A stretch of 64,000 nt of DNA from Pedobacter fastidiosus (GTDB lineage Bacteria > Bacteroidota > Bacteroidia > Sphingobacteriales > Sphingobacteriaceae): positions 103,415 to 167,414 of the forward strand of contig NZ_JACRYL010000008.1 of assembly GCF_014306625.1 (NCBI RefSeq), in the 5' to 3' direction. Below, one piece after another: positions 54,391 to 62,313 of this stretch. Below the pieces are notes generated by a model. The model saw only the letters and a list, made by a program, of their open reading frames with translations, was not told the DNA's origin and did no database searches. The position numbers and the translations under genes are program-made. Position 1 is the stretch's first letter. Each line of letters opens with the position of its first letter.

Positions 54391-55119
54391 ATGCACAGAG
54401 AATACCATAAATGGTTCAGCAGTAGCCTACAGAGGGATATGGAGCTTTTAATCTTCGGACATAGCGGAAGAGCGGTTCTTTTCTTCCCAACACGAATGGC
54501 ACGGTTCTTTGATTACGAGAACTGGGGAATTGTTGCCTCACTCAATCAACGGATCGAGGATGGCGAAATCCAGCTTTTCTGTTTGGACAGTATAGATGCA
54601 GAGAGCTTTTACAATGAGTCAATCTTCCCATCGGTCAGAATCGCAAGGCATCTTCAGTACGAAAAATACATTCTAGATGAAGTAATCCCGCTGATTCATT
54701 TAAAGAATAATATAGCCGAGATAGAAGTTGCAGGTTGCAGTATGGGTGCTTACCACGCAATAAACCTCGCCATGAAATATCCCTGGTTATTTAAGAAAGC
54801 GGTTGGAATAAGCGGTAGATATGATTTAACGGATGCACCCGGAGATTTTAGAGACCTTATGAACGGGTTCCGTAACGACATGACCTATTTCAATATGCCT
54901 GCCCAGTTTCTGGCAAATCTAAACGACAATGAGCTGTTAGCGCATTTAAAAAGAATGGAAATTATACTTGCAGTGGGCGAAACAGATCCTTTTCTAAGTG
55001 GAAATCATTACATCAGTCGTTTGCTTTGGGATAAAGGCATACAAAATCACCTACATACTTGGGAGAGCAACGCCCACCGCCCACATTACTGGCGGAAGAT
55101 GGTTCCACTTTACATTTGA
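54391..55119 (+). CDS. Esterase-D-like alpha/beta hydrolase
   Basis: A 242-residue alpha/beta hydrolase with no signal peptide. Nucleophile elbow AGCSMGAYHA (GxSxG), acid in AVGETDPFL, histidine in SNAHRPHYW. It resembles esterase D / feruloyl-esterase-type serine hydrolases. In tandem with the SGNH esterase. The natural substrate is not evident. Confidence 0.82.
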   Translation: MHREYHKWFSSSLQRDMELLIFGHSGRAVLFFPTRMARFFDYENWGIVASLNQRIEDGEIQLFCLDSIDAESFYNESIFPSVRIARHLQYEKYILDEVIPLIHLKNNIAEIEVAGCSMGAYHAINLAMKYPWLFKKAVGISGRYDLTDAPGDFRDLMNGFRNDMTYFNMPAQFLANLNDNELLAHLKRMEIILAVGETDPFLSGNHYISRLLWDKGIQNHLHTWESNAHRPHYWRKMVPLYI

Positions 55120-55276
55120 AATAATCGCCAATTTCATTTTACTGGTTAATGTTTTCCTGCTCCAGTTTTTAAACGAAACAATAGCATAACAATAACTTAA
55201 CGTAAAAAACTCTTTTAATCAGGCAGTTATACTGTTATTTGGGGAATCACTTCTGCAACAGAGATCCAAAAAAAAT

Positions 55277-56695
55277 ATGCACCCCTTTTGTATAGCACTC
55301 CCTTTTATTGGTAATACCGACTTGAGTATGCCTTTAGCAATCATATTTCTTGTTTGCCTGCTCGCCGTAGTAGGCTTTGAATTTGTAAACGGTTTTCACG
55401 ATACGGCAAATGCAGTAGCAACAGTAATTTATACCAAAGCACTCAAACCGGTTATCGCCATTCCTTGGTCTGGTTTTTGGAATTTTATGGGTGTATTTAC
55501 CGGCGGAATTGCCGTTGCAATGGGCATATTAAAACTTGTTCCCTTAGATGCATTGATGAATCTTCCAATTGGCGTGGGTGCCTGTATGGTACTGGCAGTA
55601 TTGCTCGCTTCAATCGCCTGGAATTTGGGCACTTGGTATCTCGGCATTCCCTGTTCCAGTTCACATACCATGATCGGGGCAATGATTGGTGCCGGACTGG
55701 CCTTTACTTGGTATTATGGTGGAAAAGGCGTAAACTGGGGAAAAGCCGAAGAAATTGGACTTTCATTAATACTCTCTCCGATAATAGGCTTTGGCTTGGC
55801 CGTGCTCCTTATGTACTTTTTAAAGCATGTGATAAAATACCATGCTCTTTTCCATATTCCACACGGCGAAAACGACAGACCTCCTATAATTATAAGGGGT
55901 TTGCTCATTACAACCTGCACATTGGTTAGTTTTTTCCACGGCAGTAATGATGGGCAAAAAGGTGTTGGTTTACTAATGCTGATCCTAATTGCATTTTTAC
56001 CCGCTAAGTTTGCCGTAAACCACAACATACCCAATAGCAAAATACTTTTTCAGCTTAATCAAACAGAGCAGTTAATCAATCATTTAGCCACTTCTAATCA
56101 GGATAAAAAAAGTAATCTCACGGAATTGATCGGCAAAATACAACAGGCCAAAATTCACTTGGTTTTAAAAAACGAAACGGATAAACACGGAACTTACAAA
56201 TTCCGCAAACAGATTGAAGAGGTAACAGCTTCCTTAGCCGTTGTAGAAAAAAATCAATCGCTGGTTTTAAGTAAAAATGATACCCTGCTCCTTTCTCAAA
56301 GTAGACAGGAACTAACCAAGCTCTTTGAGTTTGCTCCCCTTTGGGTTATTCTGATTATCTCAATCTCACTGGGCTTAGGCACAATGATTGGATGGAAACG
56401 AATAGTGGTTACCATTGGTGAGAAAATCGGGAATGAGCATTTAAATTATGCACAAGGGGCTACATCCGAAATCGTTGCCGCATCCACCATCGGATTGAGC
56501 ACAGCCTTCGGACTTCCTGTAAGTACCACCCATGTGCTATCAAGTGGAATTGCAGGGGCTATGGTGGCATCGGGCGGAAGAGGAAACCTCAACAACAATA
56601 CTTTAAAAAATATCGGATTGGCCTGGGTGCTCACTCTTCCTGTATCCATTATTTTGGCTATGGCTTTATTTATGCTTTTCCATCTCTTCGTTTAA
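55277..56695 (+). CDS. Inorganic phosphate transporter, PiT family
   Basis: A 472-residue membrane protein of the PiT family, which imports phosphate (often metal-phosphate complexes) using the ion gradient. The two repeats of the family signature are GFEFVNGFHDTANAVATVIYTKA near the N-terminus and LSTAFGLPVSTTHVLSSGIAGAMV near the C-terminus. FFHGSNDGQKGVG lies in the middle, and a charged loop of about 110 residues (250-360) separates the halves. About ten spans. The start may be Met18 at 55328. Close to a universal stress gene (35 bases downstream). Confidence 0.9.
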   Translation: MHPFCIALPFIGNTDLSMPLAIIFLVCLLAVVGFEFVNGFHDTANAVATVIYTKALKPVIAIPWSGFWNFMGVFTGGIAVAMGILKLVPLDALMNLPIGVGACMVLAVLLASIAWNLGTWYLGIPCSSSHTMIGAMIGAGLAFTWYYGGKGVNWGKAEEIGLSLILSPIIGFGLAVLLMYFLKHVIKYHALFHIPHGENDRPPIIIRGLLITTCTLVSFFHGSNDGQKGVGLLMLILIAFLPAKFAVNHNIPNSKILFQLNQTEQLINHLATSNQDKKSNLTELIGKIQQAKIHLVLKNETDKHGTYKFRKQIEEVTASLAVVEKNQSLVLSKNDTLLLSQSRQELTKLFEFAPLWVILIISISLGLGTMIGWKRIVVTIGEKIGNEHLNYAQGATSEIVAASTIGLSTAFGLPVSTTHVLSSGIAGAMVASGGRGNLNNNTLKNIGLAWVLTLPVSIILAMALFMLFHLFV

Positions 56696-56730
56696 AATAG
56701 TTTTAGTTAGATTTAATTAATGATCACGAA

Positions 56731-57552
56731 ATGAAACAGATCCTCGTTGCCACAGATTTTTCCAGCAGTGCATCCAATGCAATGGCTTATGCCCTCTCAA
56801 TGGCCAAAATACTGAAGATGGAAGTTGTAGCCATTCATGCAATCCATCCGACAGAGGGCATAAACAACAGCACCTATAATGCAATTTTTATTGAATCGTA
56901 TTACAAAAACAAGAGAGAAGCGTTAAAAGAATGGACAGAGAAAATAGCCAAAAAAGAGGGTTTCTTAGACATTAAAATCGAGAGCCTATGCGAAGTTGGC
57001 TTTCTAAAAACAGTAATCAGTAAATACATTAAAGAAAAACCTATAGAATTGCTGGTTATGGGCATTACTGGCTCAACAGGAATTAGCGGAATTGTTGGTA
57101 GCAATGCCAGTATGGTGGTTACCAGAATGAGGATTCCTACGCTGATTGTTCCGATGGAAAGCAATTTCCCAAGCGCTCCAATCGTTACCCTTGCCACGGA
57201 TTATCAAACCAAACTCTCTGCAAAGGATGTAAACGCACTGAACGAAATGCTCAAGGCTTCGGCAACGAAAAAGATGCAAGTGCTTTACGTAGCCGAAAAA
57301 TCGGATGATCTGCATATCCAGACCGGTGAGAAAAGAATCCGCGAACTCTTACCGCATACGGAGATCGAGTTTAATTATATCAGAGACAACAGTGCACCAA
57401 ACGGAATCATGGATTTTATAAAAAATAACCATACAGATATCCTTTGCCTTGTAAAACACCACCACAACATTATTTACAGGCTTTTTACAAGCAGCACGGT
57501 AAACCAAGTTATGAACCGATCGGTAAAGGCCATCTTGGTGCTCCACGAATAG
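56731..57552 (+). CDS. Tandem universal stress protein
   Basis: A 273-residue protein with two UspA domains. Domain 1 (1-140): KQILVATDFSSSASNAMAYAL and the ATP-loop-like GITGSTGISGIVGSNASMVV. Domain 2 (150-273): less typical, ending HNIIYRLFTSSTVNQVMNRSVKAILVLHE. Probably binds ATP and modulates stress survival. Starts 35 bases after the PiT gene, so it is probably in its operon. Confidence 0.9.
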   Translation: MKQILVATDFSSSASNAMAYALSMAKILKMEVVAIHAIHPTEGINNSTYNAIFIESYYKNKREALKEWTEKIAKKEGFLDIKIESLCEVGFLKTVISKYIKEKPIELLVMGITGSTGISGIVGSNASMVVTRMRIPTLIVPMESNFPSAPIVTLATDYQTKLSAKDVNALNEMLKASATKKMQVLYVAEKSDDLHIQTGEKRIRELLPHTEIEFNYIRDNSAPNGIMDFIKNNHTDILCLVKHHHNIIYRLFTSSTVNQVMNRSVKAILVLHE

Positions 57553-57601
57553 AAAGATTCATGCTTTCTCAGCAAAACAACCGAAAGAAGTTGATCTTCC
57601 T

Positions 57602-57626
57602 TGAAATCATAGGTATCCTAATTTCA
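57602..57626 (+). terminator. Weak hairpin downstream of the usp gene
   Basis: TGAAAT/ATTTCA with an inner TAGG/CCTA and a two-base bulge; no T-run follows. Possible terminator of the PiT-usp unit. Confidence 0.35.
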
Positions 57627-57654
57627 GGTTAGAACCTAAAATAAAATGCTCCTA

Positions 57655-58572
57655 TTGTCGTCATTGCAAGGAGGAACGATGAAGCAATCTCTTCAATAAA
57701 TCTTTTTCACCTCAAATGCACAACAGCTCATATTGTCGTCATTGCGAGGAGGAACGACGAAGCAATCTCTTTAACAAGTCTTTTTCACCTCAACTGCACA
57801 ACCGCTCCTATTGTCGTCATTGCGAGGAGGAACGACGAAGCAATCTCTTTAACAAGTCTTTTTCCACCTTAAATGCACAACAGCCCCCTATTGTCGCCCT
57901 TGCGAGGAGGAACGATAAAGCAATCTTCAATAAATCTTTTTCATCTCAAATACACAACAGCCCCTATTCGTCATTGCGAGGAGGAACGACCAAGCAATCT
58001 CCTTAACAATTCTTTTTCCACCTTAAATACACAACAGCCCCTATTCGTCATTGCGAGGAAGAATGACGAAGCAATCTCTTCAATAAATCTTTTTCCACCT
58101 TAAATGCACAACAGCCCCTATTCGTCATTGCAAGGAGGAGCAACAAAGCAATCTCCTTAACAATTCTTTTTCCACCTTAAATGCACAACAGCCCCTATTC
58201 GTCATTGCGAGGAGGAACGTCGAAGCAATCGCTTTTAACGAGTCTTTTTCACCTCAAATGTACAACAGCCCCTATTCGTCATTGCGAGGAAGAATGACGA
58301 AGCAATCGCATTTAACAAGTCTTTTTCACCTCAAATACACAACAGCCCCTATTCGTCATTGCAAGGAGGAACGACAAAGCAATCTCCTTAACAAGTCTTT
58401 TTCACCTCAAATGCACAACAGCCCCCTATTCGTCATTGCGAGGAGGAAGGACAAAGCAATCTCCTTAACAATTCTTTTTCACCTCAAATACACAACAGCC
58501 CCCTATTCGTCATTGCGAGGAGGAACGACAAAGCAATCTCTTCAATAAATCTTTTTCACCTCAAATGCATAA
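57655..58572. repeat. Twelve tandem copies of a 77-bp repeat
   Basis: The core CGTCATTGCGAGGAGGAACG begins at 57659, 57737, 57815, 57895 (altered to CGCCCTTGCG), 57969, 58046, 58123, 58200, 58277, 58354, 58431 and 58508. From the fifth copy on the period is exactly 77. Each unit continues AAGCAATCTC, TTAACAA(G/T)TCTTTTTC, ACCTCAAATGCACAACAGCCCC. ATTGC and GCAAT in each unit form an inverted repeat. Open frames across the array come from the repetition and are not genes. The core is the same as that of the repeats at 25951-26402. Confidence 0.95.
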
Positions 58573-58711
58573 AAGGTAAACTAGCTCCAAAAAAAAACCA
58601 CAACATCCGTCATGGTTTTTTACAACTAAATAAATTTATGATACTGAAATAAAAGTAAATAAGAGATGTAAGCTTAAAATTAAGCGGGTATTAATTCTCT
58701 TACTTTGCACT
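58573..58711. other. Short intergenic region after the 77-bp array
   Basis: AT-rich with a run of nine A; no terminal inverted repeat matching the IS3 left end was found here. Confidence 0.4.
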
Positions 58712-60187
58712 CTACAACTTAATCTTCACAAAATAAAGACGGTTTCTATCAACCAACTTGGTTAGTGGCAGTATCTTCTGCGCAAAACCACTGGCCCCAT
58801 TATCCACAACTCCAAAATCGTCATCATTAGAAATCACTAGAATGTTGCCGGGCAACAGCGCAAGCCCCTCAGCTTTATCATGCGGATAAACAGAAGGTAG
58901 ATCTTTTAAAAGATCCAGAACTACTGTTTTTGTAACCGGCACAATGCCCGCAGCAGTAAGCCCTGCCATGTCGTTAAGCTCTTCTACTGTTTTGCCACCA
59001 TAAAGTTTCCCTGTTGCACCGTTCAATGGATCAGAAATATCAGTAGCGGTACTCAAATCTATTTTGAATACCTTCTTAAAGGTTGCGGGGTTTGATGTAT
59101 TTCCGCCATAAAGGCCATCACGCTCTATCGTTAGAAAAACCGTACTGCTCACCGCTACAATATCACTAACGCCGGTAAGAGAAACATTATCCATTAAATA
59201 GGCGTATTGTTTGGTAGCCCCAGTCGCAATATCAAAGGTAAGAATCCGCAGTACAACAGAATTCGCAACAGCTGCTTTGGACGGATTGTACATCGGCGAC
59301 TGCATCATTCCAACCAATGTCTTCCCATCTGGTGTTATTGCAAGACCCTCCATTCCGCGGTTTGCTCTTCTATTGGCAAATACCGATGGGATTTTTCGGT
59401 TGCCCGTACCAGTACCAAAGGGATTTATGCGCTCAATTGTTTTTCCATTGGCATCGAAATGCGCAAGGTGTGGGCCATATTCATCGCTCACCCAAAAAGA
59501 ACCATCCGAAGCACGTACAAGACCTTCAGAATCAATTCCATCTGCACTTGGGGCAATTACCTGACCGTTAAGATCGTAGGCAGTCTCACAAGAAGCACCC
59601 ATTCCGGCAGGATTTGGAAGGCCATTAAGTTTCTCACCTGCTGCGTTTTTTAACTCGATTACTTGTTCTAGAATCAATTTGCCGTCCTTTAACCTAAACT
59701 TTCCAATCTGTGGATCAAAGTCTGGTTTTCCGATGATAATGGAATTGGCAACCTGCCAGCACATGATTAACTTAGAGCCTGCGTCGGTAACCAGATGCAG
59801 ATATTCATTTCCCACAGCTGTTTGTAGATAGGTTATATCTGAAACCCATAGCTGCTCAGGCCTGGTAAGTTCCAGGTCCTTTGTTAGGTTGGGGTATTTC
59901 CTCATCCAGTGCTTTGAATCGGTTGTTCTGGTATACTTGCGTTTACGCTGGACCAGCAGATGCTGTGATCTTAATATCCCAAAAAGTTTGTCGCGTCCAA
60001 CCGTAATGTTCTTGAGGGACATGCTTTCCCGTAGCATCACATGCAGTTTACGGACTCCGGTCCGCGGTAGCTTATGCCGAATGTCCAGGACCATCTCTTT
60101 GATCGCCTGCTCGGCAACCATCTTTTTTGAGCTACTGCACCTTGCCTTATAGAAAGCCTGTTTCGTGTAGCCAAACAGCTTGCACAA
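58712..60187 (-). CDS. In-frame fusion of truncated IS3 transposase OrfB to a phytase-like protein
   Basis: The 491-residue frame has two unrelated halves. Residues 1-149 are an IS3-family OrfB start: HTH_21 region (GVRKLHVMLRE, GRDKLFGILRSQHLLVQRKRKYTRTTDS), then the beginning of the integrase core with the first catalytic Asp (VSDITYLQTAV) and TDAGSKLIMCWQVANS. From about residue 150 (genomic 59740) it becomes a phytase-like beta-propeller (PF13449 type): GIDSEGLVRASDGSFWVSDEYGPHLAHFD, GMEGLAITPDGKTLVG, HDKAEGLALLPGNILVISNDDDFGV. The rest of the integrase core, with the second Asp and the Glu, is gone, as is the signal peptide of the phytase-like protein. So both parents are inactive or altered. 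Confidence 0.85.
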   Translation of the reverse strand: MCKLFGYTKQAFYKARCSSSKKMVAEQAIKEMVLDIRHKLPRTGVRKLHVMLRESMSLKNITVGRDKLFGILRSQHLLVQRKRKYTRTTDSKHWMRKYPNLTKDLELTRPEQLWVSDITYLQTAVGNEYLHLVTDAGSKLIMCWQVANSIIIGKPDFDPQIGKFRLKDGKLILEQVIELKNAAGEKLNGLPNPAGMGASCETAYDLNGQVIAPSADGIDSEGLVRASDGSFWVSDEYGPHLAHFDANGKTIERINPFGTGTGNRKIPSVFANRRANRGMEGLAITPDGKTLVGMMQSPMYNPSKAAVANSVVLRILTFDIATGATKQYAYLMDNVSLTGVSDIVAVSSTVFLTIERDGLYGGNTSNPATFKKVFKIDLSTATDISDPLNGATGKLYGGKTVEELNDMAGLTAAGIVPVTKTVVLDLLKDLPSVYPHDKAEGLALLPGNILVISNDDDFGVVDNGASGFAQKILPLTKLVDRNRLYFVKIKL

Positions 60188-60660
60188 CTTAGTAATAGTA
60201 TTCTTACTGGATAGATGTGCTATTTCTTGAACTGCTTGGCGCCAGACTTTTTTCGGATCTCGATGTTCAGTTCCCGCTCGGCGATCTCAACAAATTTCTT
60301 GTACATGGAAAGCTGGTGTTCGGCTTCCCTCAACCGCTTCTCCAATGCCTTGTTCTCTTGCTTTAACTCAGACTCAAGCTCCTTGAGTCGCTGTTGATCA
60401 TGGTCTTTCATAGACCTGCCAATGCTTTTATATACTGGAAAGGCTAATTTACTATATTTTCGCAACCAATTCTGAATGCACTGATTCCCGCGGATATCGT
60501 ATTTACGTTGCAGCTGGTCTTTATTCAAATGACCGTTCTCATATTCCTCTACCACTAACCGCTTGAAACTCTCACTGTAACTCCGGGGTGGACGTTGCAG
60601 TTTCTTTAAATTATTATTGACCATATTGTTAAGATTTGGTCAACCTTTTTTAGGACTCCA
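59741..60660 (-). mobile_element. Truncated IS3-family insertion sequence
   Basis: The left end is at 60660 on the minus strand, TGGAGTCCTAAAAAAGGTTG, typical of IS3-family ends. OrfA (60624-60220) and the first third of OrfB follow. A slippery A6G (60253-60247) lies near the end of orfA, where -1 frameshifting would join the two frames: reading KKVWRQAVQEIA through to MCKLFGYTK-type sequence. The element stops at about 59741, where phytase-like sequence begins, so the right end is missing. Confidence 0.85.
60220..60624 (-). CDS. IS3-family transposase OrfA
   Basis: A 134-residue protein. An HTH_Tnp_1-type helix-turn-helix (YSESFKRLVVEEYENGHLNKDQLQRKYDIRGNQCIQNWLRKY) is followed by a leucine-zipper-like coiled coil (LKELESELKQENKALEKRLREAEHQLSMYKKFV). 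It binds the terminal repeats in intact elements. Ends KKSGAKQFKK in frame, with an A6G slip site just before. In this copy its partner OrfB is broken, so the element cannot move on its own. Confidence 0.9.
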   Translation of the reverse strand: MVNNNLKKLQRPPRSYSESFKRLVVEEYENGHLNKDQLQRKYDIRGNQCIQNWLRKYSKLAFPVYKSIGRSMKDHDQQRLKELESELKQENKALEKRLREAEHQLSMYKKFVEIAERELNIEIRKKSGAKQFKK

Positions 60661-60666
60661 CACTCG

Positions 60667-60706
60667 AAAAAAAAGCCTTGAAATGCAAATTTCAAGGCTT
60701 TTTTTG
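60667..60706. terminator. Bidirectional terminator beside the IS3 left end
   Basis: AAGCCTTGAAAT (60673-60684) pairs with ATTTCAAGGCTT (60689-60700), flanked by A and T runs on both sides. Confidence 0.85.
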
Positions 60707-60799
60707 TCTTATAAATTGATAAAATACGTATAGCCCTAAAGAAAGCCTTTTAGTTTATACGAATGAGCCTATTAGATTTCAATTATTCTTCCAACCTAA

Positions 60800-61489
60800 C
60801 TAATGTTTGATCATTTCTCTGCTGTATTGGACCCCTATTCCATAAGCCCCTCCATATTTAACCACAAGGTTATTAACCGGTAAATATGTTTCATGACGAG
60901 CCCAATCCCTTTGCAATTCTAACAGATATTGCATAGAGGTAATAGGATGCGCCCCAGCCTGTACCATTCTCATTATGGCCATTTCGTGCGCCTCTTTGGT
61001 TAAATCTCCACAGGCATCGGTTATTACATAAACGGTATAGCCTTCACTAATGGCTGAAAGTACCGGCCCAACAATACATACACTGGTCCACAGTCCGCCA
61101 ATTACCAAAGTTTTTCTACCTTTTGTCAAAACGGCTTTATAAAACGTCTCATCTTCCCAACTGTTCATTGTTGATCGATCTATATAACCAGATACTTTTT
61201 GCGGATAAAATTCCTCCAGTTCTGGAAATACAGGCCCACTAAAGGATTTCTCGGCTACAGTTGTTATAATAGTCGGCACCTTAAATATTTTAGATGCCCC
61301 TGCCACAATGGCTGTGTTGTTCCTCAACTGATCTATAGGGATGCTCTTGGTTGGAAAGGCCATTTGCCCTTCATAATCGATTAAGATCAACGTGTGGTTT
61401 GTTGGATTCAACAACATTGGACTCGGTTTTTGTGCATAAGAGGCAAAAGATGTGATGCCCACTAGGGCACATAGCAATAATTTTTTCAT
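60800..61489 (-). CDS. Exported isochorismatase-family cysteine hydrolase
   Basis: A 229-residue protein with a signal peptide (KKLLLCALVGITSFASYA). The isochorismatase-like triad is seen as Asp in LILIDYEGQM, a Lys in the segment before SGPVF or after GYIDRS (position not certain), and Cys in GLWTSVCIVGPVLSA. Family members hydrolyse amides or vinyl ethers. Export is unusual for the family, which is mostly cytoplasmic. The ATG at 61489 begins the signal peptide. Confidence 0.83.
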   Translation of the reverse strand: MKKLLLCALVGITSFASYAQKPSPMLLNPTNHTLILIDYEGQMAFPTKSIPIDQLRNNTAIVAGASKIFKVPTIITTVAEKSFSGPVFPELEEFYPQKVSGYIDRSTMNSWEDETFYKAVLTKGRKTLVIGGLWTSVCIVGPVLSAISEGYTVYVITDACGDLTKEAHEMAIMRMVQAGAHPITSMQYLLELQRDWARHETYLPVNNLVVKYGGAYGIGVQYSREMIKH

Positions 61490-62313
61490 TTCAATTTTTT
61501 TAAGCACTGTTTATTTAATATTTAGGTTGTATAAAATTCTCTTTAACTGTAGAATAAAAGCAGGTTAACTATCCTAGCGATGGAAATCTGTTTTGTTCTA
61601 TCGGTTCAATCAATCTCCTCAATACGGATGGTGAGGACTTTCATTGGCCTTAAGGAAATCGCAAATCTCAAAGCCAATATTTTCAATCATGATTTATATT
61701 ATGGCAACCTTAAATCCAAATAGCTAAACACCTTATTTTAAGTTTATTAACAAAATAAACATTCAAAAATTCACCTTATATCGTCAATCCTTTAACGAAA
61801 TCAAGTAATAAAGTAGTTGATAAATCTTGTGATATTTAACCTAGAGTAGATATTCTGATCCACTTACCTTTTCGAGCAGATCTCAAATAATAATCGCAAT
61901 TCATTAGATAAGAGAAAGCACAAATCGGGCACCATGCTTAGAGAAGGAGATTAATTAAAAGTTGAATCGCAGTTCCTGCTTTTTGAATAATTAGCAACTT
62001 TTGCTAATTCATGAAAATTATATAAGAAAAACTTCGAAAGTTACCCGCTTAAGGTACTTAAGAAAACAATTCACTTATGATTGTTTATCTTTTTTATACC
62101 TAAAAGAATTATTAGCAAATCTTGCTAACCAGATTTTACTTATTTCAATTTTCAAAAAATTCTCTCAATCGTTCCTGCTCTTTTGAGAGAAATTATATTA
62201 TCGATATAATTAACGCATTTTTAGAGTTCAATTTTATCTTAATACCATAAGCTTTCCATCAGCGGTTTCAAAAAATTTAAAGCCAAGGAAAAATTGACAT
62301 ATTTGGAGTAAAA
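61490..62313. other. Long intergenic region with two copies of a palindrome
   Basis: No credible gene. AATTAGCAA-CTT-TTGCTAATT (61989-62009) and TTAGCAA-ATC-TTGCTAA (62112-62128) share the same TTAGCAA-N3-TTGCTAA core 120 bases apart. The rest is AT-rich. Confidence 0.55.

Noticed and set aside
55465-55929. 154-codon plus-strand frame overlapping the PiT transporter
   Set aside because: The overlapped frame has strong PiT motifs; this one is an overlap artefact.
57716-58548. Repeat-encoded frames of 76-96 codons
   Set aside because: Peptides such as SLRGGTTKQS recur with the 77-bp unit in different frames, which is an effect of the repeat, not of coding selection.
57655-58572. CRISPR array
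   Set aside because: The period is constant at 77 and the whole unit is repeated; there are no unique spacers between short identical repeats, and no cas gene is nearby.
62001-62186. 61-codon plus-strand frame between the isochorismatase and the TPR kinase
   Set aside because: It begins inside the first palindrome, has no promoter box, and its composition is that of AT-rich noncoding DNA.
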